Shown here one piece after another: positions 56,022 through 64,000 of a stretch of 64,000 bases of DNA. Origin of the DNA: Candidatus Heimdallarchaeota archaeon (GTDB lineage: Archaea > Asgardarchaeota > Heimdallarchaeia > Hodarchaeales > Hodarchaeaceae); the NCBI GenBank assembly GCA_020353515.1, contig CP070695.1:4777414-4841413 (forward strand), in the 5' to 3' direction. A program made the position numbers and the translations under genes. Every line of letters starts with the position of its first letter. The first letter of the stretch is position 1. Under the pieces are notes generated by a model. That model ran no database searches. It was not told the origin of the DNA and saw nothing but the letters and a program-made list of their open reading frames with translations.

Positions 56022-56885
56022 CTAGATGTAAGTAAACTCTCGTTTCTGGAATAGAAACAACGCAGCTAGTAGGGCTGCAATTCCTATGATGAGGACGAGA
56101 GCCAATTCATGGACTGGGTAGATGAAAACAAGGTTTAAGTCATTGATTGGAATGATAAGACTAGCTTCGTTATCCATTAATGTGTTCATAACAGCTTGTC
56201 CATCAATGTAATGGAAGAGAGAAACTCCCTGGAGAATGTCAGCTATTTGTTCATTTGCCGTCCTAATTAATCCCCCAAATCGTTCAAATATCCATGATCC
56301 ACCAACAATCAACCCAGCTGATCCCAGTGTTTTCGTTGTGTCCATGAAAATAACTGAGCAAAGGATAGTTATACAAGTGAAAGCCATGTATACAATCCAC
56401 TTCCCGAGTATAGCAATGAGGAACGCGTCTTGCTTAAATTCTATGTTCATGACTGCGGCTGCTACGGCTATGGCTCCCCAAACGAGAACGGGAAATGAAA
56501 ACGATAATGTGATGATGGCTAGCAGCTTTTGTGAGAGAAACTTCCATCGTGGAATGGGGTAGCTCAAGATTACGTCCAATGTACCGCTATCCGCTTCCCA
56601 TGCGATAACCATCGTTCCAACAAGGACAATGAGTCCCATAAAAATGAAATCCGCAACGATGAACATCTCTACGCTAATAAATCCTTCAAAAGAGCCCATA
56701 CTTGATTCCCCTAAAAGACTGGAAAAGAGAGGGTTTTCCGCGAATATAGTTTCAAATTCTTTCATCACTGGTTCATAATCGGGCCAGATCCCAACAACGA
56801 GAAGAGCCATTGCTACAAGTAATGCGACAGGTATTATCCAGAATAACCATGTTTTCTGCAGTTGTTTCTTATAAATCGTTAACAC
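56022..56885 (-). CDS. ABC-2 type permease
   Basis: 287 residues with six helices; the first follows a short cytoplasmic start (YKKQLQKTWLFWIIPVALLV). The segment WEADSGTLDVILSYPIPRWK is the conserved cytoplasmic loop. Cotranscribed with the ATPase upstream (3 bp apart). A single permease suggests a homodimer. Substrate unknown. Confidence 0.82.
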   Translation of the reverse strand: MLTIYKKQLQKTWLFWIIPVALLVAMALLVVGIWPDYEPVMKEFETIFAENPLFSSLLGESSMGSFEGFISVEMFIVADFIFMGLIVLVGTMVIAWEADSGTLDVILSYPIPRWKFLSQKLLAIITLSFSFPVLVWGAIAVAAAVMNIEFKQDAFLIAILGKWIVYMAFTCITILCSVIFMDTTKTLGSAGLIVGGSWIFERFGGLIRTANEQIADILQGVSLFHYIDGQAVMNTLMDNEASLIIPINDLNLVFIYPVHELALVLIIGIAALLAALFLFQKREFTYI

Positions 56886-56887
56886 AT

Positions 56888-57856
56888 TTATTCCTCCATT
56901 AGACGATCTATTTCATCCTTATAATACTCTATGAAAATATCTTCGAGACTACTGTCCTCTAAGGTCATACGTTTTATACGCTGTGAGGTAACTAATTTGA
57001 GGAGATCGTTCACGTCCTCTTTAACCGTGATGTGGAACGTTCCATCCCTTTTCTCTACACCGATCACATTTGGGATGGCTTTAAATGCATCTACGTCTGG
57101 TGCTTCGCCCTTCATGAATTCCACGGTCAAATGTTGTATTGATTTTCTTCGTAACTCCTTTACAGCTTCAACCACTATTATTTGTCCTTGTCTGATGATC
57201 CCCACTCGATCACAGATAGCCTGTACTTCAGCAAGGTCATGACTTGACAAGAAAATCGTTTTTCCTTGATCCCGCATCTCACGCAATAAATCGTGGAATC
57301 GGGCCGACATCAAGGGATCCAGACCACTAGACGGTTCATCCAAGATGAGAAAGTCTGGATTAGAAGCTAAACCAACAATAATTGCTACTTGCTGACGGTT
57401 ACCCGAAGATAAGCTCCTAATCTTCATTGAGAGGTCAACCTTGAAAATCTTACGCAATTTCTTGAGAAAAGTGGTATCAGTAGGACGAAATGAGCCAACA
57501 TAATTAATTAATTCCTTCCCAGTGAAATTACCATATAATGTTACATCACCAGGAATGTGACCGGAGTTCTTTTTGATTTCCAACCCATCTTTCCGATGAT
57601 CTAGGCCGTTAATCTTTATTGTACCTGCTTTGATGGTTAAATATCCTAGGATAGAGCGGATAGCAGTCGTCTTACCCGCTCCGTTAGGCCCGAGAAACCC
57701 GAAGATTTCTCCTTTCTTAACGGAAAAACTCACATCATTTACCGCGACTATCCGACGACCAACTTTTCGGGCCCCAATTTGAAGCTCTCTTCCATATATC
57801 TTAGTTAAATTCCGAACAACGAGGACATCGGAGTCTGTAATTGCGTTACTCGCCAT
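56888..57856 (-). CDS. ABC transporter ATPase
   Basis: 322 residues. Walker A LGPNGAGKTTAIR, signature LSSGNRQQVAIIVGLAS, Walker B FLILDEPSSGLDP and H-loop LSSHDLAEVQ. A C-terminal extension of about 90 residues follows, as in drug-export ATPases. It drives the permease encoded three bases downstream. Separate from, and not very similar to, the exporter at 36-38.7 kb. Confidence 0.9.
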   Translation of the reverse strand: MASNAITDSDVLVVRNLTKIYGRELQIGARKVGRRIVAVNDVSFSVKKGEIFGFLGPNGAGKTTAIRSILGYLTIKAGTIKINGLDHRKDGLEIKKNSGHIPGDVTLYGNFTGKELINYVGSFRPTDTTFLKKLRKIFKVDLSMKIRSLSSGNRQQVAIIVGLASNPDFLILDEPSSGLDPLMSARFHDLLREMRDQGKTIFLSSHDLAEVQAICDRVGIIRQGQIIVVEAVKELRRKSIQHLTVEFMKGEAPDVDAFKAIPNVIGVEKRDGTFHITVKEDVNDLLKLVTSQRIKRMTLEDSSLEDIFIEYYKDEIDRLMEE

Positions 57857-57972
57857 ATTATCACCAAAGAAAACATTTAATCGGATTGATCATAACGAAA
57901 TTTGCATTGTTTGAACAAATTGTGAAAAATATAAAAACTTATGCAAGGTCGATTATGGCTATGAAATTCATT

Positions 57973-59037
57973 TTAGTGCATTATACAAGCCATTATTCCT
58001 TTTTGAGCATGAAGTCTGTTTTCTGCTTGATCAAAGATAATAGATCGGGGGCCATCGGCAACCTCGTCATCTACTTCCATTCCTCGATCTTGGGGGAGAC
58101 AATGCATGTAGTATCCGCGTCCTTTCTTGGTGACGTCCATTAATTCAGTTGTCGTCTTCCAGTCTGTATATTTGTTCATGATTTCTGGCATGATTTCTGG
58201 TTTCGCGGGTCTTACTCCTTCAATCCCGTGGGCTTCTAACACTCCCCAGCTCTTGGGATATACAAAATCTGCTTCTTCAAACCCGGTTTTCATATCTCGT
58301 TCAATTGTAAATGATCCGCCATAAATATCAGCATGCTCTTCTACCTTTTTGATGATATCAGGATGTAGATCGAATTCGGGAGGACAAGCTAATGTGACAT
58401 CCATCCCAAACATCGATGGGGCTAGAACGCCTGTTTGAGGGACAGCCATTGGTTTTTGACCTGCAGAATATGCCCAACTCATTACGAACTTTTTTCCTTG
58501 CAATTTGTTGAAATCATGACTGCATTTCTCGTATATGGTCATGATATCGGCCATTCCTTGGCAGGGGTGATACACATCAGATTCCATATTGATAATTGGT
58601 TTTTTACTCCAATAGGCAAAGTTTTCTTGGATTTGTTGTCCTTTACCATAGATCCAGTTACATTTACTGCCATAAATACGTATAGCAATGGCATCACCCA
58701 TCCGAGACAGGACACGTGAAACATCAGATACCCTCTCTGTTTCATAAGCAATCTCATCGCCTGGTAATGCTGGGGTGTAGATAGCACCAGGTTGGAGAAA
58801 GTGTGCATGACCACCTAATTGAGTCATCCCTGCCTCAAATGAATTTCGGGTTCGAAGAGAATCATTATAAAATATCATAAATAGAGTTCGACCAGGGAGG
58901 ATGTGTCGGTGATCCTCATATGCAACAAAGCGCTTTTTTAAATCAATTCCAACAAGTAACATGGTCTCGATTTCTTCTCGTGTGAAATCAACCATTGTGA
59001 GGAAATCTCGTCCTTTCAAGTCTTCTGTAGTTACCAT
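57973..59037 (-). CDS. Knotted-family carbamoyltransferase, YgeW-like
   Basis: 354 residues from ATG 59037, where aaaggaa lies upstream and the family start (MVTTEDLKGRDFLTMVDF) begins. Carbamoyl-phosphate motif SLRTRNSFEAGMTQLGGHAH, HPCQGMADIMT, the YgeW-like VMSWAYSAGQKPMAVPQTGV, VYPKSWGVLEAHG and the canonical loop MHCLPQDRGMEV (Cys present). Closest to YgeW, the carbamoyltransferase of bacterial purine-degradation clusters. The acceptor is unknown; the loop and the insert around TWxY-like residues differ from ornithine transcarbamylase. Second copy beside the HPMP type at 51-52 kb. Confidence 0.83.
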   Translation of the reverse strand: MVTTEDLKGRDFLTMVDFTREEIETMLLVGIDLKKRFVAYEDHRHILPGRTLFMIFYNDSLRTRNSFEAGMTQLGGHAHFLQPGAIYTPALPGDEIAYETERVSDVSRVLSRMGDAIAIRIYGSKCNWIYGKGQQIQENFAYWSKKPIINMESDVYHPCQGMADIMTIYEKCSHDFNKLQGKKFVMSWAYSAGQKPMAVPQTGVLAPSMFGMDVTLACPPEFDLHPDIIKKVEEHADIYGGSFTIERDMKTGFEEADFVYPKSWGVLEAHGIEGVRPAKPEIMPEIMNKYTDWKTTTELMDVTKKGRGYYMHCLPQDRGMEVDDEVADGPRSIIFDQAENRLHAQKGIMACIMH

Positions 59038-59145
59038 GATAATCAGTTTCCTTTGAGGAGATTTATTCAAATTTATTTGTGAGAGTTTCCAATAGGATCA
59101 ATAGAAGAGCTTATCGATGATTGAATTGTTATTAGATCTGAGAAA

Positions 59146-59961
59146 TTAGTAAGTGGATTCACTATCGTTTGGAGCACAACAAGAAGGAGAAGAAAAATAT
59201 CCTTGAGAGACCTCCAATAATGATGTTTCTGTTGTCCAAATTGCGTGCCAATGATTTGTATTCCAGTTGGAGATCGTCAGTAAAATTTTGTCATCAACAA
59301 TGAGAAAAAAGCAAATACAACTGATTGCCTGATAACTAAATGGAAAGTCTTGTGTTGGTAAGTTTTGGTGATAGAACCCAAGAGATAAGTCGGAAAGTCT
59401 CTCCTGAGCATGTGTGATAGATTTTTCAAGAGGATAAAACAGCTCTTTGTTTGGCATCATTAATGTTATGCTTGAAGTCGCCTCATCGATTAACCGTTTT
59501 GCATGGTTAAATATGTTGGATTTTCCTTTTATTATATAGGCAATTTTTGGCGATTCTTCGTGATCCTGATAAATAGGTACCAGTGATTCGATTAATTTAT
59601 CTATGGAAGCCATTCTTCTTGTAAACTCTGTTTTGAAGATTGTTCGTAAATTTTCCATTGCTTCAATTGGATGAACTGCAATGAATTTCTTTGGTACTCC
59701 TTCTTGAAGGATGATCAAGCCCTTTTTCTGTAAATTATCCATAGTCCGATAGATTTTACTATCAGGGATTCCCGTTTTTTCAACCAACTTACTCGCAGTT
59801 GCAGTCTCCAACGGTAATAAAGCGATATATGCTCTTGCTTCATTCCTAGTCAGATTTGTTTCCATTAGATCATCGATTAATCGTTTTTCTAGTTGATCAG
59901 CTCCCATTGATACTCTACTAACGGGTTCGGACAAAGCATTTTCTTCCTTTTTTCTACTCAC
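59146..59961 (-). CDS. TrmB-family transcriptional regulator with C-terminal Cys pair
   Basis: About 271 residues. TrmB-type winged helix (TRNEARAYIALLPLETATAS, then KLVEKTGIPDSKIYRTMDNL and a wing GVPKKFIAVHP), a coiled coil, and a phospholipase-D-like effector domain with IAYIIKGKSNIFNHAKRLID. The end is SPSCCAPNDSESTY: a Cys pair that could bind arsenite or another thiophilic metal. GTG 59961 is preferred since a TATA-like element lies about 34 bases upstream, though ATG 59907 and longer frames exist. Divergent from the arsenic methyltransferase gene. Confidence 0.78.
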   Translation of the reverse strand: MSRKKEENALSEPVSRVSMGADQLEKRLIDDLMETNLTRNEARAYIALLPLETATASKLVEKTGIPDSKIYRTMDNLQKKGLIILQEGVPKKFIAVHPIEAMENLRTIFKTEFTRRMASIDKLIESLVPIYQDHEESPKIAYIIKGKSNIFNHAKRLIDEATSSITLMMPNKELFYPLEKSITHAQERLSDLSLGFYHQNLPTQDFPFSYQAISCICFFLIVDDKILLTISNWNTNHWHAIWTTETSLLEVSQGYFSSPSCCAPNDSESTY

Positions 59962-59993
59962 CCTCGGTAGAAGAACCTTAAAAATCTTTCCTT

Positions 59994-60001
59994 TATATAT
60001 A
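59994..60001. promoter_or_regulatory. TATA box of the divergent arsenic-type gene pair
   Basis: tatatata is symmetric and centred 24-25 bases before ATG 60022, the spacing expected for a TATA element of a leaderless mRNA. Because it is symmetric it might also serve the regulator on the other strand. Confidence 0.55.
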
Positions 60002-60021
60002 GTAAATAGGTGTATGATGCA

Positions 60022-60795
60022 ATGAGTCAATTCAAGAAAGAAATTAAAAAGACCTATACGAACGCATTAAACCAACGTCTTCAAACACAACTCAGTGAAC
60101 AATCTAGTTGTTGTTCTCCGTCATCAACATCAGATGAAAGCAATGATTTAACACAAACTGATTGTTGTCCTCCTACAGCAACTGAAACGAAAAAGCAATC
60201 TACCATCCCTAGTTTTGGATGTGTTATCAATCTCGCTCAGAAAGCGAACATTCAAAAAGGTGATATCGTAATAGATCTTGGTAGTGGCGCTGGCCATGAC
60301 TTATTTCAAGCGGCAGATTTTGTAGGGCCTAATGGGAGAGCAATTGGGATTGATTTTACCCATGATATGATCATTGCAGGAATGAAAACTGCCATGGAAA
60401 AAGGCTATACTAATGTTGATTTCCGTCTTTCGGATATTGAGGAAATTAATATTCTCCCAGACAATTTTGCTGATGTTATTATCAGTAATTGTGTGATTAA
60501 TCTTACTATGGATAAAGGTGCCGTCTTCAAAGAAGCTTTCAGAATTCTTAAACCCGGTGGACGGCTGGTGGATGCAGATATCATTGCTGCCAATCAATTA
60601 CCTTCTGAAATTACCCAGGATCCTGAGACATGGTGTTCTTGCTTAGGTGGAGCATTAACAGAAGAAGGATACAGTGAAAAAATCAAAGAAGCTGGTTTTG
60701 AAGGAATTAAAGTGACTATATTTAGTGATTTCAAGTATCTGAATAATCAGTTTCACAGTGGTATTATTGAGGCACAGAAACCACTAAGTGACTAA
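60022..60795 (+). CDS. arsM: Arsenite S-adenosylmethionine methyltransferase
   Basis: 257 residues. N-terminal Cys pairs (SSCCSPSS, DCCPPTA), then SFGCVINLAQKANI, SAM motif I VIDLGSGAGHDLFQAADFVG, IGIDFTHDMI, the arsenite-site SNCVINLTMDKGAVF and ETWCSCLGGAL with the other Cys ligand, and RILKPGGRLV. These match ArsM, which methylates trivalent arsenic in the cytosol. ATG 60022 is chosen since a TATA box fits leaderless transcription from it; GTG 60010 is four codons upstream. Its regulator is divergent. Confidence 0.87.
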   Translation: MSQFKKEIKKTYTNALNQRLQTQLSEQSSCCSPSSTSDESNDLTQTDCCPPTATETKKQSTIPSFGCVINLAQKANIQKGDIVIDLGSGAGHDLFQAADFVGPNGRAIGIDFTHDMIIAGMKTAMEKGYTNVDFRLSDIEEINILPDNFADVIISNCVINLTMDKGAVFKEAFRILKPGGRLVDADIIAANQLPSEITQDPETWCSCLGGALTEEGYSEKIKEAGFEGIKVTIFSDFKYLNNQFHSGIIEAQKPLSD

Positions 60796-60803
60796 TTCCT
60801 CAA

Positions 60804-60826
60804 ATTTTTCTTTTTCTTTTATTTTT
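60804..60826 (+). terminator. T-rich terminator after arsM
   Basis: Bases 60804-60826 are almost all T (tttttctttttcttttattttt) and begin nine bases after the arsM stop. Such runs terminate archaeal transcription without a hairpin. Confidence 0.55.
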
Positions 60827-61020
60827 GTTCTGACTTTAGTTTGGGCTGATTCTAGAAATTTACAAATAGCCTGTTTCCCCTTTTGCCACTTTCTATTATT
60901 ATAAATATTTTAGTGTAATAAATGTCAACAAAACTGTAAGAATATAATTTCAACATATCCAACTTTATTACTAAATCTCCTTATCTAAATCAAATTTTGG
61001 GCTATTTATCTGGTGGTTTC

Positions 61021-64000
61021 ATGAATATTTCCATTATTAAGGACAAAGATAACTTTGAAGGAATAATTCGACCGATTAATACTGGTGTTGATTCACAAAA
61101 ATTAGCCGATTTTTTCAATGCAATTGATGATTTGTGGCCAGGAACATGGACTCAAGGAATCAAGTATGATGAAAAACGTGCTAAGGAATTTATTGAAAAA
61201 AGAAAAGCTCTTGAATGGTTCGTTGCTTTCGATCCTCAAGATCGTTTAGTTGGTTTTTGTTCTGTTCACAAACGTATGGAAGAACCTAATGTTTCATACA
61301 TTGGTGTTTTAGGTGCTCACCCTGAAGTTCTAGGAAAAAAATATGGTAAGCATCTCCTCCTCACTGCTGTTGATTTTAGTGTGAAAAATGGGGATGTACG
61401 GCAAGATCTGCACACTTGGCCCTCAAATATGAAAGCTGTTCCTCTTTACAAGAAGATTGGCCTTCAATGGGTTCCTGATACATCAGTATACATGCAGAAC
61501 TATATTCCTATCATTTTGCAGAATTCCTTCTGTAAACCGTTTTTTGATAAACATCCTGATTGGTATCTCGATCAGAAGCGTGATGTGACGCAAGCTCCTG
61601 ATGAGCAGACCCTAGGATCTATGAAAGTTTTTTATTATCGCTTTGAAAAAGGGGAAGACTTTCTTGAAGTTATCATTGATCGTTACAGTCGTTCCATTGT
61701 TGGTATTACCAGAAAAATAGACGGGGAATTAATTGGAATAACCTTACAACAAAAAGATCATGATGTTTTTGCTGGAATCAAGCATAAAGCCTCTCTTCTC
61801 ATAAAAAATGAATCCAGTAAAGAACTATCTGTCATCGTATCTATGGAGGGGTCTAAGGAAATCACTGTGAAAGCGAGTCAAGAGATCTTAACAGTTCCCA
61901 AGGGAAGAAAGACCCTTGAAAATACTTATGTTGTTGATGATATCACTTCAGATACTGATATTCAGAGAAAAACCCCCAGTATTAGAAGTCGTATTATTAT
62001 AGATGGAGAAGTCCTCACATTAGAGGCAGGTATGAAAGTTCGTCAGCTTATCGATATCATGATTTCAGATCAGGTTTGGTGGAGGCCTTCTGGAAAACAG
62101 GCTATTTCGATACATGTACAAAATCGGTCAGAAAAACCCATTGAAGGTGAATTGGTATTCTGGTCAATTAATGAGATTGAAATCCTCTCTCCTGTTATCC
62201 CAATTAAACTGGCTCCTGAAGAGAATATCGGTGTCGACGCTCAAATAGAAATCCCCACGAATGATGAAGACATTTTTACAACTCTATATTGTCAGGTTAA
62301 GATGGGGGATGTCAAGAGTAGAGTATTTGAACTCCCAATCTTCCTTTCCAATAATCAAGGATTAGCAGCTGGCATTCAACAGGATAAGAAGTGTGTTATC
62401 ATCCAAAACCAGTATATTCGTGGTGTTCTAAAACTAGAGGGAGCTAGCGTTGACTTTCGTACTCCTGATGAAACTTTAATGGGGGTAGGACTTCGTACAC
62501 TTGATTATGGTCCTCCTTTCGGTTTTAGTGAATTTAATCAAGTTGAATTTAGTCCGAAAATAATAGAAAAAAGAAATTCTATTCAGGTTAAACTTTCAAG
62601 GAGGGGACAATCTAAAGGAGATTTGTTTTTCCATCGAATTTTCGAATTAAAGGCAGGAGACCCTCACTTTGCCACATGGACAGAAGTTCAAAACTTAGGA
62701 ACTGTAGATGATCAGATAACTACTATTTTAGAACCTCACTTCACCCATGGGATAAATATGCCTCTTGGGGAAACCTATTTCGTTTTTGATGATCAACTCG
62801 TGTGTGGACCTGCCTTTTTCTGGCCTGCAGGAAAAGGAGACTTACCTGAAGGAACTGAAAGGTATGAACCATGGGTCTGTATGCAGCTAGGAGATGTTAG
62901 TTATTACCACATTTATGAAACTCATGACACTAAAGCAGATCCTAGTCGTAGTAAACTATCATCCCTTGAAAAACAGATCCAAATTCCAGCTCTCTCCTCA
63001 TGTAGCGGGCCAAAGAGCTGGATTGGATGTGGGAACATAGAATGGAAGAGAGTTCGTGAACTAGCATATTATTTGAGTAAAAATCAAGTATTGTCTCCAA
63101 TTCAGCAAAATATTGAACCAAAGTCATATCTTAATCTTGAGATACCAAAAAATCAATTACTTATTGGAAAGAAAATTTCTGAAATCCAAATAACGCTTAA
63201 ATCAATACGCCTAATGCCTTTGAATGGCCGTTTAATCATTGAGGTACCTAAAGGATGGACAATTACTCCAAACGAATTTGAAATTGCAAATTTAAACTTA
63301 AATAATTCCCAAGAATTCAAATGTAAATTGGAATTACCAAATAATGTCATTTTTGGGACTTTCAACCTAAATTTTATTATTGAGAGCCCAGAAAAAAGAG
63401 AAACTAGGCACATTCAATTTTTAGTTTTTGATGGCAAAGAAAAACCAGAAATTCTTGATCTTCCACCAGAATCGAATAAAAATTTGATCCTTGCTAGAAA
63501 TAATAACCTTGAAATTACGAGTTCAGGTGATTTTGCTGCTTGTTTAACTCAAATAAAGTATAACGGTCAACCATATTTACTATCTAATTTTCCAAACTAT
63601 TCTCCATCTATCTTTTTCTCAAAAGATCCTGGTGGTATGGTTAATTCGATTTTTCAAAGCGAACAAGATGATTTGGATGATCCATCCTACCTAAAAGAGA
63701 AATATGTATCTAAGAAAATCCAATCCGATCATTGGTCTGGAGTTGAATATTCTACAACTCTTCATGAAATAAAGTCATTAAAGGGATTAGCTATCAAAAT
63801 TGCATACGAGATATTAGGAGGAGACTCCAGTTTAATTCGCGTTCGAACAACGATTCATAATCCAACATCTGCTACGTTTCGAGCTATATCAGTCAGTTTA
63901 TTAAGTCCAGGAATTGATGGAAGCATAGAAAACATGGTTTCAAGATTTTCTATTGGGACTGAGGCTCCTTTTCAAGTTTCAAGAGATAATCCTGTACCTA
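61021..64000 (+). CDS. Large GNAT-led protein, N-terminal 993 codons (partial)
   Basis: The frame from ATG 61021 (ggtgg just upstream) has no stop to the window edge. Residues 1-160 are a GNAT domain (FCSVHKRMEEPNVSYIGVLG, HPEVLGKKYGKHLLLTAV, NMKAVPLYKKIGLQWVP), followed by YMQNYIPIILQNSFCKPFFD. The remaining 800 residues are beta-rich with no membrane helix; at about 460-650 stretches such as RIFELKAGDPHFATWTEVQN suggest a carbohydrate-type beta-sandwich, without a firm match. No signal peptide, so probably cytosolic. The C-terminus lies outside the window. Confidence 0.8.
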   Translation, partial: MNISIIKDKDNFEGIIRPINTGVDSQKLADFFNAIDDLWPGTWTQGIKYDEKRAKEFIEKRKALEWFVAFDPQDRLVGFCSVHKRMEEPNVSYIGVLGAHPEVLGKKYGKHLLLTAVDFSVKNGDVRQDLHTWPSNMKAVPLYKKIGLQWVPDTSVYMQNYIPIILQNSFCKPFFDKHPDWYLDQKRDVTQAPDEQTLGSMKVFYYRFEKGEDFLEVIIDRYSRSIVGITRKIDGELIGITLQQKDHDVFAGIKHKASLLIKNESSKELSVIVSMEGSKEITVKASQEILTVPKGRKTLENTYVVDDITSDTDIQRKTPSIRSRIIIDGEVLTLEAGMKVRQLIDIMISDQVWWRPSGKQAISIHVQNRSEKPIEGELVFWSINEIEILSPVIPIKLAPEENIGVDAQIEIPTNDEDIFTTLYCQVKMGDVKSRVFELPIFLSNNQGLAAGIQQDKKCVIIQNQYIRGVLKLEGASVDFRTPDETLMGVGLRTLDYGPPFGFSEFNQVEFSPKIIEKRNSIQVKLSRRGQSKGDLFFHRIFELKAGDPHFATWTEVQNLGTVDDQITTILEPHFTHGINMPLGETYFVFDDQLVCGPAFFWPAGKGDLPEGTERYEPWVCMQLGDVSYYHIYETHDTKADPSRSKLSSLEKQIQIPALSSCSGPKSWIGCGNIEWKRVRELAYYLSKNQVLSPIQQNIEPKSYLNLEIPKNQLLIGKKISEIQITLKSIRLMPLNGRLIIEVPKGWTITPNEFEIANLNLNNSQEFKCKLELPNNVIFGTFNLNFIIESPEKRETRHIQFLVFDGKEKPEILDLPPESNKNLILARNNNLEITSSGDFAACLTQIKYNGQPYLLSNFPNYSPSIFFSKDPGGMVNSIFQSEQDDLDDPSYLKEKYVSKKIQSDHWSGVEYSTTLHEIKSLKGLAIKIAYEILGGDSSLIRVRTTIHNPTSATFRAISVSLLSPGIDGSIENMVSRFSIGTEAPFQVSRDNPVP

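Noticed and set aside
1..64000. tRNA, rRNA, CRISPR arrays, insertion sequences and integrases
   Set aside because: I looked for T-arm motifs, regularly spaced repeats, terminal inverted repeats and transposase frames and saw none that hold up; a covariance-model search would be needed to be certain for tRNA.

Overview
The window is AT-rich, gene-dense archaeal DNA. Reading mixed evidence, the best fit is an Asgard archaeon (Promethearchaeota), possibly of the Heimdallarchaeia side; the exact lineage is an inference I could not test. Supporting signs are a Ras/Rab-type small GTPase, an archaeal V/A-type ATPase, a TrmB-type regulator, frequent TTG/GTG starts, TATA-led leaderless promoters, long TPR proteins, an RPC34-like cysteine motif and a proline-rich protein with a run of five prolines. 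No tRNA, rRNA, CRISPR array or transposase was recognised.

Layout. 1-6.1 kb: the 3' end of a cell-surface beta-helix protein with near-identical internal repeats, then two tandem paralogous TPR proteins. 6.1-7.8 kb: what looks like a wreck of a formate dehydrogenase locus (a formate-channel N-terminus joined to a formate dehydrogenase C-terminal domain) beside an fdhD gene that lacks its CxxC motif. 7.9-11.3 kb: a 2-oxoacid:ferredoxin oxidoreductase pair, a peptide deformylase-like gene and a histidine-kinase remnant. 12.8-17.9 kb: a tightly packed molybdenum hydroxylase operon (MoaD-like, large, FAD and 2Fe-2S subunits) followed by a DUF89 gene. 17.9-22 kb: three V-type ATPase subunits (I, C, K). 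22-27.5 kb: two unknown genes, PEP synthase and enolase. 27.9-31 kb: ETF alpha and beta with an acyl-CoA dehydrogenase. 31.3-35.5 kb: small GTPase, thiolase, GAF protein and a PRC-barrel/GNAT fusion. 35.9-38.7 kb: an ABC-2 type exporter. 38.7-43.2 kb: radical SAM protein, 68-residue cysteine protein, L-aspartate oxidase and membrane proteins.

43.3-59 kb holds a dispersed set for nitrogen-heterocycle breakdown: isochorismatase-type amidase, SsnA-like amidohydrolase, hydantoinase/dihydropyrimidinase, yeast-FCY1-like cytosine deaminase, two knotted-family carbamoyltransferases and carbamate kinase. With the molybdenum hydroxylase at 13 kb this recalls the bacterial xdh-ssnA-hyuA-ygeW-yqeA purine cluster, so a plausible reading is fermentative purine or pyrimidine degradation ending in carbamoyl phosphate and ATP. 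Interspersed are a secreted metallo-beta-lactamase-fold protein, regulators, a second ABC-2 exporter and a divergent arsenic-type regulator/methyltransferase pair at 59-60.8 kb.

The window ends inside a very long reading frame (61021 to the edge, 993 codons without a stop) that begins with a GNAT acetyltransferase domain and continues into a large beta-rich region.
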